Shown in pieces: positions 1 to 13,600 of a DNA stretch of 64,000 nucleotides. The translations under genes and the position numbers were made by a program. Every line of letters starts with the position of its first letter. The first letter of the stretch is position 1. The DNA is from Apteryx mantelli (lineage: Eukaryota > Chordata > Aves > Apterygiformes > Apterygidae), in assembly GCF_036417845.1 (NCBI RefSeq), contig NC_089978.1, positions 126,324,183 through 126,388,182 on the forward strand, in the 5' to 3' direction. The notes beneath the pieces are model-generated. The model made no database searches. It was not told the origin of the DNA and worked only from the letters and a program-made list of their open reading frames with translations.

Positions 1-333
1 AACCTTATAAAAATCAAGAACTCAAAAGCAAACAAGTGTTTAAATTAGGGTTGTCAGTGGCATTTTTAAGTGTTCCTCTTCTCCCCCTCCATAAGGATTT
101 ACTGAGTGTACTTTTAGTTACTTGGGTAAACAGGGAAGCACCTTACATCACTGTCAACCATAGGGCTACACAGAAAACAAAGCTTTCTATTTTAGTTAGC
201 ATCATTTACTTTTCTGTGAAGACAGTAACTGCTAACTAATTTCAATTACAAAATGCGGCCTTAAAGCAGAAAGATTTTAATTAGCATCACAGTTCCATTA
301 TTTCATAACAAATTCAAGTCAAGTAACACTGAC

Positions 334-994
334 CTGCATCAGGTTCCTGCATTTTTCCAGGTGTTCCAATTTAATTATCTGGTTTTTGTCCAGAATCAGA
401 GTGTGAGTATCAGCATCACAGGGTAAGGTTGGACCCAGTTTTTGCAGTCCTTGACCTGACCAGTTAACTACCAAGCCTTAGAAGGAAAGAAAAAAAAGAA
501 AAAAAACCCTCAGCACTTGATAAATGAGAACATGCACTGAAAATGCAAAGCAAGATAAACAGATTTGTTTTAGAATGCATACAGATAATTTATGTAGAAA
601 AAGTTCATTTGTATCAGTAAAACTGAAGCAAATTCATTATTTCAGACCAAATATATTAGAATAACTGATGGAATTACTGGAAGATGTGGATTCCAGTCCC
701 TGTTCCACTAAAGAAACCCAGTACAACCTGGGCACGTCAATAACAGCCAGAGTCTCTGCAGTGGGAAGAAGAGTGAAATTTAAGCACCTAAGTTAAAAGT
801 TTCACAGGCACCTAACTTTTTTTTAATTCCTCAAAGGTTTCAGGTTTTGAGCAGTCTGACCTCTACCTATCTGTGTATAGGCACTCTCTACCTTAATTCC
901 TGCCTACAGGCAAACTCAGAGCATGCCTAGTACACATCTGTAAGATCACACTCCATGCACAATAGCAACCACATCTGTTACAAAAAAAAAAAAA

Positions 995-1038
<44 letters not shown>

Positions 1039-3214
1039 GTCTGGAAGAGGAGCAAGTAGCATCCGCCCTTTGGTCAATCAGAACATGGGAAACCTGATGA
1101 GGATGTACACCCACAAATTTCACCTTCCTAGAGAGTTCTATTAAGTGCTCTGCTAAAATATTTGAAGATTAGGGCACTTAACTTGGAAATGTGAAATATC
1201 CATGTGACAGCCTTCAGCCTGAAGAAAAACCTGAACATCAGCTTTCCATACCATGAATGATAAAGAATATCATTCTGAATAAAAGCCTACAGTTTCCTCT
1301 CTCCTTTTTCTCTGTCTCAGCAAAAAAAAAAATGACCTTGCTCCATTTTTGACAGCGCCATCTAGGCAAACTCAAATAGAAGGTTTCCGCCTGAGACTGA
1401 CACCTCTCTGTTATCACAATTTAGATGCTTAAATTCAACAGAAGAATTTAACTTAAGGTTAAACACCCTCTCTTTAAAATTTTCTACCAACTATTTTAAA
1501 GCATCCCTCCTGTTAGCAGTTTGGCTGCTGCAAATCGTAATCTGATGTATGTCACTATTTTATTGGATAGAGAATGCATCTAATCCAGGGCCAATGATTT
1601 CACTCCAAGACTTCAATCTCCAAATCCTTCAGTGCATCTAGCCTCAGGATTTTGGTGCTTCTGTCTCCAAATTCCACTGGTAGGCTAAACGCTACATTCT
1701 CCAGCAACATATCTAGTGAGAAGTCAGAACAGAGAATCCATTCATATAGCCGTGCTACAGCACAGGTAATGTTTGGGTGGGAGCAAATTATAAATATGCT
1801 AGCATATCATTTAATTAGTGGAACAGGTAAGTAAAAAGTTCCAGCCAAAAACTGTCAATACATAGAGTTAAAAGGAAAAAAGTTGCCATCTATAGGAAAC
1901 TTGAACCACCGGGTACATGTGATAATGGTATCTGCAAATAAATCATTTCCACATGTTTATCCTCTGCCATGTATTTTGCATACCATCCCTGTAAACCATT
2001 CTAATGCTTGCTTATCCTTTACTATCTGCTCAGTAGAGTCCTACCCCCTTTTTTCAGTAGCGTATTTTAGAATAGTGTTCTTGTACCCAACACAGGTACT
2101 ATATATGAAAATTCTTACAGTTTGCATGCATGTAGAGTTTAGTTTTGCTAAGGATGGAGAGATGCACTTTTGCTGTACCAATTTGTCAACCAGAGAATAA
2201 GCTTTTTTAAAAAAAGTATCTCTGATGACCTATTACATTTCATTGCTTCTCAAATTCACAGCAACCCACAGAGCTTTGAAGGGCAGCAATGCCTAGTGAG
2301 CAGTATCAGAAGCAGACACACTCTTTGTCTTTGCACATCCAGGGAAAAAGTACTGCATGTTTCTTATGTAAACAGCCACCTCTGCAAACACTGGGCCTCT
2401 TTAATTAAAGAATTTCTGCATAAGCCCATTTTCCAAGGGGTTCTTCATATCCAGGAAAAAAAAAAACAAAATTGCTTATTACCACTTCGGCAGATATGTA
2501 CATAAATAGACACAATGAGGGCCCCAGCTCAGGAAGCTCACAACTTACGCTTAGGCCTTTGCTTACTCACTGAGCCCTGAAGCCTTCACAGCAAGCCCCA
2601 CATTATTACTACCCACACTGAGAGCAGGGACTGTCTTCCAGGACCCCTCTGCCCTCCCCCGTAGGGCAAAGGGGCCCACAAGGGACGCCCTCGTCCAGCT
2701 CCTGGCTGCCTCTACAAAGGCGCGGGCGAGCTCCCTCGCTAAGGGCCCGGCCGGTCCTCCATGTCCAGCGAGGGCCCCTACGGCACCGGGAAGGCGTACC
2801 GACACCCCGCTGCCTCACCCCTCGCCGCGCTGATCGCCTCCGCCGCCAGCGGCCGGCGGCGGGGAGCGCGGCGGGGACGGCGCCAGCCCGCTCAGCCCCC
2901 GCCGCCCCCCACACCGAGCGCCGCGGGGGCTCTCGGGACTCGTAGTTCGAACCCCGCGTCCCCCCACGACCCGGCACGAGCCACCGGCCTCCCCCCATAC
3001 TACAACTCCCAGAGTGCGCTGCGCGCCCCGGTGGCTTAACGGTGCACAACTGCCACCCAAACAAAGCCCCTCCGCGCACCGCCCAGCCTTCCCCGCGCCA
3101 GCGGCGATGCGGCTGGCCAGCCCCGGTAAAGCCGCTGCCTCCAGCGCTTCCCTTACCCCCCGCAACTAGCGAGAGAGCCTCAGTCCTCGCCGCTGCTGCT
3201 CCTGTCGCCGCCAT
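334..3214 (-). CDS. CEP97: CEP97, 5' end (first two coding exons; gene continues beyond the left edge)
   Basis: Centrosomal protein of 97 kDa, a leucine-rich-repeat protein that works with CP110 at the distal centriole to restrain cilium formation. Exon 1 (3157..3214) encodes an Ala-rich start, [19 protein letters not shown], and ends at a GTAAGG donor. Exon 2 (334..476) follows an AG acceptor and encodes [15 protein letters not shown], then [17 protein letters not shown], ending at a GTCAGT donor. The 58-nt exon plus the 143-nt exon keep one frame, and exon 2 closely matches the first leucine-rich repeat of human CEP97. Intron 1 (477..3156) holds a GA microsatellite and nothing else I can identify. 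I see no further exon in 1..333, so the remaining LRRs and the calmodulin-binding part must lie outside. The gene is head-to-head with RPL24. Identification is very secure; the extreme N-terminus is less conserved and rests on the splice frame. Confidence 0.94.
982..1040. repeat. A-run followed by (GA)n microsatellite
   Basis: A 14-base A run passes directly into an imperfect GA dinucleotide array of about 45 bases, within CEP97 intron 1. Read on the CEP97 strand it is a CT array followed by T, a long polypyrimidine tract. It is probably length-polymorphic. Confidence 0.95.
2929..2946 (-). promoter_or_regulatory. Degenerate ZNF143/THAP11-type (SBS) motif
   Basis: On the minus strand the sequence reads ACTACGAGTCCCGAGAGC, sharing ACTAC and TCCC with the ACTACAATTCCCAGAATGC consensus. 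It lies about 55 bases from a better copy in the opposite orientation. It is too degenerate to be sure it binds the factor. Confidence 0.4.
2999..3017 (+). promoter_or_regulatory. ZNF143/THAP11-type (SBS) promoter motif
   Basis: ACTACAACTCCCAGAGTGC differs from the SBS consensus ACTACAATTCCCAGAATGC at two positions. This motif is typical of CpG-island promoters of vertebrate housekeeping genes. It lies just inside CEP97 intron 1, about 140 bases downstream of the CEP97 exon 1 donor, consistent with a role at the CEP97/RPL24 promoter. Confidence 0.7.
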
Positions 3215-3504
3215 ACTTCCCGCTTGCCAACCACACCAGGCAACCGAGCGCTGGACGCCGATTGGCTGCCTCGACCCACGGGTGAAAATTTATTTTTCCT
3301 TTAGGATGAACGACCCGGCACACAGGACTGCCCAGCACCGTCCAGGTTAATTTTAAGCGAATATTACAAAAAAAGGAGAGACGACTAAGCGTTCCCAGAG
3401 GGCTGCCCCTCCCCGCGGGACGGAGACGGCCACCCGTGACGCCCCGCACGGCGGAAGCCTCCCGGCATGCAGCGCGCGGCCTCTAGAAGGCGTTTTCCCA
3501 TGAT

Positions 3505-3519
3505 CCTCTTTTCCTCTTC
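3505..3519 (+). promoter_or_regulatory. RPL24 5' terminal oligopyrimidine (TOP)-like start
   Basis: A pyrimidine tract, CCTCTTTTCCTCTTC, about 45 bases upstream of the RPL24 ATG, has the form expected at the mRNA start of a vertebrate ribosomal protein gene. TOP tracts place translation under mTORC1/LARP1 control. The exact start nucleotide is inferred. Confidence 0.65.
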
Positions 3520-3558
3520 GCCTCGGCGGCCGCCGCCCGCTTCGGAGCTGCTGCCATC

Positions 3559-7306
<3,748 letters not shown>

Positions 7307-7330
7307 TTTGCCAAACTGTTAGCTGTGCTG

Positions 7331-7336
7331 AATAAA
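7331..7336 (+). terminator. RPL24 polyadenylation signal
   Basis: AATAAA 25 bases downstream of the RPL24 stop codon, giving a very short 3' UTR typical of ribosomal protein mRNAs. Cleavage is expected near 7350-7365. Confidence 0.85.
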
Positions 7337-7359
7337 CACCCGATTAACTTTCATAACTT

Positions 7360-8847
7360 GTGCCATGTTCTGTTCAGCTATGTGTGCGATCCTGAAGAGA
7401 GTTAATCTAAGAAATAACCATGTCTGCTTTCACAAACTGAAAAAGAAAACAGCTTCTTGCCATAAAACACGGGGTTTCTCAGAGGATCTGCTGTACCAGA
7501 AGACATTTCATAAGTCTTTAAATGGATCCTGTCTCGCACTTTTTCCTTAGGCATTTACTAAGCTAAGTGAGTTATTCAGCCCAGTCGGGCCATTTTTTTC
7601 TGGAAGTATGGTCTAATTAGCAGCACTTACTACAGCACTGATAATAGCATGAGTGACCTTCATATGGAGTTGACAGCATGCATTTACTTCAAGCCTGTTT
7701 AGGTTCATATAGAATGGGTTCCAGAATGGGTTCCTTTAGTAACCTCCCTGATCTGGGAGGGAACAGCCATTTGTTAAATTCTTATGTAAAGTACATCTCT
7801 TTCTAATTTAGTTTTACTATGTAAGCAATGTGCCCAAACTTTCCCTTAGTTTCGACAGGCAATAATAGTCTTGGCAAAGCAATGCCCTTTGACTTGCTGG
7901 CAGAATAGGAGGAAATGAACTTCTCTATTTTCTGGATCAGATTCCTCACAATGTATTGATGTCACCTTTTAATCTCTCACAATCCAAAATAGTATTTCAC
8001 ATGGCAAATACCCCCTTCAGGGCTTTCACTACACTGAGTTCAGCTGTTGCAGCTTTTGAAAAGCAAAATGGATTACTGGTTTGGCTTTTAACACATCTGC
8101 CATCTTACAACTGCTTTGAAGAGCTTTGGATGCTTTCTTTGTTGTGAAGGAGCCAGGAACTCAAAGGGGGGGGGGAAGAGGGGAAGGAAAATGGCTTTGT
8201 GGTATAGGGAGGGGAACTCTTAATCAACTAAAACTATAAAGGCTAATAGCCTGTTGAAAGTCATCTATGTTGATAAAACAACTGATATAGGAGGAATGTG
8301 TCAAATACTGATTGTTTCAGTCTTTATTGGTATTGAGCAGCTGGTACACTGCATGCATGTTTGTGTGCTTTTAGTTTTAATTGTTGCATACGAGTTTCCT
8401 CAGCTAAAAAGTGAAGATCAGCTTTTACAGTGTTCGAAATACCATTAGCATGCTATTTAGCAATTGATTGTCAAATATGAGTGATCAGTAAGTCCATGTG
8501 CTTTTAAGTTTGCAGGCTTTGGCTACCTGGTTTTACTGCAGATGCAGAATGCTCTAAGATAACTTTTCCCTGGTGTTTATTGATGAGTTCCAACCAAGAT
8601 AGTGAGACTGAGCGAAAACCTAACAGCCCCTCAGATTACTTCTTTCACAAGCTGTGCTGTTAAAAGAGTGAGGCAGACTGTTCAGAGCAGGGTGTTAACT
8701 TGGTATAATTCACTGTGTTATTCAGCTTGAACACAGATTTACCCTAATGCAATGAATATAACAAATTCATAAATTAAAGTCCTTGTGGTTGCCCAATGCA
8801 GTTTAACTGATTATTAAATATTTATCTTTTAAAATGGAATACTTTTT
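7360..8847. other. RPL24-ZBTB11 intergenic spacer, no gene seen
   Basis: About 1.5 kb of non-coding sequence between the RPL24 3' end and a CR1 element. It contains a small direct duplication (AGAATGGGTTCC twice near 7711-7735) and a G-run near 8166. No reading frame here resembles a known protein and none has splice context linking it to a neighbour. Confidence 0.6.
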
Positions 8848-9475
8848 CATAGAATCACAAAAGAACTCAAGGTGAAAAGGACCTCCAAAGGTGATCTAGT
8901 CCAACCCCCCCCCCCCCCCCAAGCAGCTCTAACTAGATGATGTTGCTTATGTCTGTCCAGTCAAGTATTGAACAAGGACAGAGATTTCACAACCTCTCTG
9001 GGCAATCTGTTCCAGTATTTGACCACCATCATGGTTTAAAAAAAAAAAAAATTCCTACAGCTAACTGGAATTTCCTGTATTCTAACTTGGGTCTGTTGCC
9101 TCTTGACCCATTACTGTGCTTCTCTGCGAAGAGTCTTTCTCTGTCTTTTCTTTATGCTCCAATGAGGTAGCTGTGGACAGCAACAAGATCCCCATAAAGC
9201 CTTCTCTTTTTAAAGCTGAACAAACCCAGCTCTGACTCTTGACATGTGCTCATGATCCTTGATAATGTGCACCCCCTCTTGATCATCTTCATGGCACTCT
9301 GCTGGGCTTGGTCCATCCAGGATGTCAATATCCTTCTTGGTTTGGGGGCGGAGGGGGCAAACTGGACACAGTAGTTCAGATGCAGTCTCCAAGTGCTAAA
9401 TAGAGGGGAAGGATCACTGTTGGCTATGCTCAAACCAATCCCCATAGCTGACAATGGCCTTCTGTTGTTCCATTG
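8848..9475 (-). mobile_element. CR1 LINE, 5'-truncated, 3' end on the left
   Basis: The left edge, CATAGAATCAC, is the reverse complement of the CR1 3' terminal octamer region. It is followed by the familiar conserved blocks read on the opposite strand: GGACCTCCAAAGGTGATCTA, CTCTGGGCAATCTGTTCCAG, TCTTGATCATCTTCATGGCA and ATGGCCTTCTGTTG. It is therefore the 3' part of a CR1 reverse-transcriptase ORF plus 3' UTR, inserted on the minus strand. There are many substitutions and at least one internal deletion, so the copy is old and inactive. It includes a 16-base C run at 8905..8920. The right end is approximate. Confidence 0.9.
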
Positions 9476-9869
9476 TACAGCTGTATGTTTTGCGTTTGTA
9501 TTAAATGTGTAAAATTTAATCAAGTCAGAAGACAGATAAAGGAAAACCAGAAATCATTATTCAAAAAAGTTTTTTTCCCCTTTTACAAAAAAAAAATGCA
9601 CACTTGGACTCTTAATGTATTAACAATCCCTCTTGAGCTCAAGTTGCTGTGCCACCACGCCTGGATCACGCTGGTACAAATACATCACCAATTTTGCTTT
9701 TCCTGATATGTACATTAATATTACAACATGAAACGCTATTTCAAATTTTCTCTTATTTCTTACCTCCACCTTTATATCTCCTGAGCCTGTTTCGAAGGGA
9801 GGACGCTCGTTTCAAAGTTACTTTTATAGACATATGTATTTAGAAGCCCCCCTTCCTTCTGGCGCCCCG

Positions 9870-10652
9870 TCCCTCACACGCTTTGCCCGGCTCTAAGATG
9901 TCCGCCGCCCGGCCTTCCGCCTTGCCTTTCCCTTGCCCGGTTCCAAGATGGCCGACGCCACTCCCTTTCGCCGCGCACACGCGGCTCCCGCTGCCCACGC
10001 CCTTCCCCCTCCCCTCCCATGCGCGCGGGCTTCTGACCTCATTTCCTCTTGTGCAGCAGCCATTTTGTCTTTCCGTTGCTGCTGCTGCCCGAGCTTCTTC
10101 CTCCCTCCTGCCGCCGCTGGCTGCGAAACTCCAGTTCCCCCCCGGGCCTGGCTCCCGCCGGACCCGCCGCCTGCGGGCCGCGGTCTCCGCCCCCCCCCCC
10201 CCCCCCCGCGCCGGGGTGAGGGGCTGGCGGGGACTCGGGAGGCCGGGATCCTTCTGCTCTTGGCAGCGCATGCTCTCCCCGCTCCCTGCCCTGGCAGGCA
10301 CCTCCGTAGACCCCCCAGCCCGGGAAGCGCCGGGGCGCCTCTCTCCCGGGCGCACCGCATGTGACCGGCCCCGGCGGGCCCCGGCGCTCGTAGAGACGCT
10401 CCCTGGCAGCGCCCGCACGCACCTCTGCCCCGGGGGCGAGGGCTGATCTTCCTCCCCACCCGCCTGGCCTGAGAGAGCAGCGTGCCCAGCACCTTCCTCT
10501 TGCCCGGCGCGGGGAGAGTCCGGCTTGACGCGAAGGCGCGGGGGAGGGGGGCGCGGCGGAGGCAGCCCCTTCCCCAGAGCACCCCCGTCCTCCCCCGCCA
10601 CCGGCTCCCCTATCCCCCCTTCCCCTCCTCCCTGCCTGCCCCTCGCCCCGCC
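9870..10652 (+). promoter_or_regulatory. ZBTB11 CpG-island promoter and 5' UTR with YY1-type sites
   Basis: GC content rises sharply from about 9860 and stays high past ZBTB11 exon 1 (to about 11130). A block of the form TTGCCCGG-N4-AAGATG occurs twice exactly 50 bases apart (9883..9900 and 9933..9950). The second continues as AAGATGGCCG, a YY1 core. A reverse-orientation YY1 core, GCCATTTTG, lies at 10059..10067. An 18-base C run occupies 10190..10207. The transcription start is probably near these YY1 sites, but the sequence alone does not fix it. Confidence 0.75.
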
Positions 10653-13600
10653 ATGTCCAGCGAGGAGAGCTACCTGGCTATCCTGCGCTACCTGACCAAC
10701 GAGCGGGAGCCCTACGCGCCGGGCACGGAGGGCAACGCCAAGCGGAAGATCCGCAAGGCGGCCGCCTGCTACGTGGTGCGCGACGGCACCCTCTACTACC
10801 AGCGGCGGCAGCGGGACCAGCAGCGCTTCGCCGAGCTCGAGGTGGTGCTGCAGGCCGAGCGCCGCGCCCGCCTCATCCACGCCGCCCACCTGGCGCCCGA
10901 CGGCGCCCACCGCACCCGCCTGCAGACCTGGCAGGGGCTCTCGCAGAAGTACTGGTGGCGAGGTGAGGGGCGCGCGGCCGTTGGGCGCCGCGTGCGCGGC
11001 GGGGGGGGCGGGGGCGGCGCGCGGGGGAGCCGAGCCGAGCCCCCCCGAGGTGTGGCCCCGGACGGGGGGTCCCTGGGGAAGGCGGCGGGGTGCGCGCTGT
11101 GCCCGCCAAACCTGTGCCTTTTGGCCCTGCCAAAAGAGACTGCAGCCCGAGGGGACTGCTGCTCGCTGACCGAAGGGCTGCGTGCCTTTAAACCTCCGCA
11201 AAACTCATGGTCTGGGTGCTGCATCTGCGGGTCATTTATTCAGAGGTAGGCCCTGCTGTGTTCATCGCGTATTTGTCAGCAGGGTTTCTTGGGGCTTCTT
11301 AAATCAGTAGCAGGGCTTTGAATATATAGAAACACAGAGCCTAACTGTCCTAATAATCCAACATAGACCACTTAAGGTAGAGATTTCTCAACTTTTGCAT
11401 TTTGTATGGAGCAGTAATCTTTTCCACGTGATCTGTTTCAGCCCTTAACCTGGTAATACTTCTTTCAGCTAACTCATGGATTTTGCTCCCCTTGCAAATA
11501 GCAGATCTGTCACCAATTGTTCATGTTCTTTGCCCTCATCCTTACATTTTTCCCTTTCCTCCAGTAAGAAGCTGAAAACACAGAACTAATCCTCTGTTGG
11601 GGCCCGAGTGATGTCGCAGCAGTTAGAAACAGTGAACACTTCTAACAGCACTTAGAAGTAGTGAATTAGGTATTGATACTCCCCAGTCGTGGCCTTCCTT
11701 AGGCTGAGCCAATAACTTGAAACCTGTGTTCCCTTTGGATTTGGTGTTCTACTTTTAGTATTATGTATCCATTAAACAAATTTCTGGCTCTTCAGTTGCC
11801 TGGGGACCAGTTTCTGTTGATACTGCTTCTCGTTCCGCTTTTTTCAGCCACCAGTCAGCAAATTTGCCATTTCAGCTTTAGTTTTCCCTATCTTAAAATT
11901 TAGTGGTTTTGCTCTAGCTGCAGCCCATTCTTCCAGGCCAGATCTCATTGATTTGAAGAACTTTGGTGTGGAAAAGGGTTTGGTAGCTCAAGATTGATAC
12001 ATGTATTTTGGATTATGTTCTCCCTGCCTCCACCTGGGCTCTCATTGTCTGCTCAATATTAGACTGTTCTAGCATCTACTGTCATCCTTTACTTGAAACT
12101 TCCTTACCCAGTAGTGGACTTCAGTTTGCCTTCTGTTTGTCAGACTAAGACATTCTCTATTCTGTATCTTTTAAGCTTATTGGTTGTCTTTATTTGCATG
12201 ACCTATCTTCTCTTCTGCTTATGTCTTGTTTTTCCCTTATATTTCTCCAGCACTGAGAATAATAGAATTTATTCTCTGCTTTTAGTTCAACTGTTTCATT
12301 TCTTTGCTATGTCTCCTGGAGAACTCTGGTTTCCCCTGCCATGACAATCCCCTTCTGCTGCTAGTGGACAGCAGCTCTGGCCTAGTCACCCTCCCTAGAT
12401 GGGTGCCAAGCTGTTGTATCTGGCTGCTCTGTAACTGGAAACCAGTGGGCTGGACTGTAGCCCAGTGGTCAAGAAGGGTATTAGATCTGCAGACAGGAGT
12501 CCATACCTTATGGCCTCAGAACTAGTCCTGGTTGCAACTGAAATCAAGGAAATGTAAAAGTGTTTCCAAGGGGCATGAATGTCTTGGGTTGGAACATGTC
12601 TGAAGTCTGTGGTTTCCTGGTCCTTACAGAGGTATGTATACAGTGATAGAGCATGTCATGTTCTAGAAAGGTGCAAGCAGTGCAACCCTAACTCCATGTC
12701 AACTGAGTTTTTGAGCTGTGGTAGGTTTTTGAACTATCGAGGCAAAGCTGTCAGTATGTATACTTTTATGGTGTCCTAGTGAAATGAATGAATTTGAGTC
12801 GTACACTGAAAATGCCTTCATATCTATAAGAGGACCCTAGACTTAGGAACCGTTGAGTGCCTGAAATTATTTAGGTACACCTGTTAAAGTACTGGGGGGA
12901 AAGGAAGTTTCTTTAATTTTCCAAATCACAAGCAATTGACTTAAATCAGTGTTAGTGACGGGTATGAGTGTCACTGCATATAACACAGTCACAATTTTGC
13001 AACTGCCTTTATGTGAGCCTTCCAATTCCTTTCCTCTTCAGTGAGGATGAGCTCTGAGATCCACTTCCATGGAGCTAAATGCAAGATCAGTGTTACAGTT
13101 TGTGATGTATTGGGATTCTTAAGGCAAACGTGTAAATAAGAATTTTTTTTAATATCCTTAAAATCTTTCTAGGATGGTTTGCTTGGTCTAATGATCTTAA
13201 ATGTTTGTATCCCAAATTAACTGTGGATTACAGTAATGGCATTCACATACGATAGAATGATAGAGAGGCAGGATTAATAAAAAGAAATCAAAGAATGAAA
13301 GTGTAGATGACTGACTTTATTTTTCTTAATAAGTTTGTAATATGTTTTTGCTAATCAATTACATACTTAATTACATCTTTAAAGTAAATTGAATGAAAAC
13401 TAGAGGCCTAATCAAGCTCCATTCATTTTTTCTTAGGTATTCTTAAGCAAGTTAAAGATTACATTAAAGAATGCAGTAAGTGCCAGGAAAAGCTAGATCG
13501 CTCTAGATCTCTGTCAGATCCTTCTGAAATGCTAGAGGAACTAGGATTGGATGCAAAATCTCATGAAGACAGTAATGAAACAGATGAGGAATTGAGTAAT

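Larger units (their letters stand above)
2620..3558. promoter_or_regulatory. CpG-island divergent promoter between CEP97 and RPL24
   Basis: A GC- and CpG-rich stretch covers both first exons. The CEP97 start codon (3214, minus) and RPL24 start codon (3559, plus) are only about 340 bases apart, so the two genes must share one short promoter. Visible elements include an inverted CCAAT box (ATTGG at 3261..3265) and ZNF143-like motifs on the CEP97 side. A short AT-rich island near 3285..3370 lies between the transcription units. The RPL24 side ends in a pyrimidine-rich TOP-like start. There is no convincing TATA box at the RPL24 start. Confidence 0.8.

Noticed and set aside
660-850. MIR/CORE-SINE-like wording (CCAGTACAACCTGGGCACGTCA...) in CEP97 intron 1
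   Set aside because: It resembles the conserved core of an ancient SINE only over a few short words; without an alignment score I cannot separate it from chance.
2510-2640. Possible old SINE-like segment ending in CACTGAGAGCAGGGACTGTC
   Set aside because: No pol III boxes or tail were found and the similarity is only impressionistic.
9840-11249. Long overlapping frames on both strands in the ZBTB11 island (up to 453 codons on the minus strand)
   Set aside because: They are Arg/Gly/Pro/Ala-rich, lack family resemblance and occur on several frames at once, as expected of stop-poor GC-rich sequence. Only the ZBTB11 exon 1 frame matches a known protein.
12458-12502. Possible tRNA gene in ZBTB11 intron 1
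   Set aside because: The A box is good, but the B box is degraded and no cloverleaf forms; kept only as a SINE relic.
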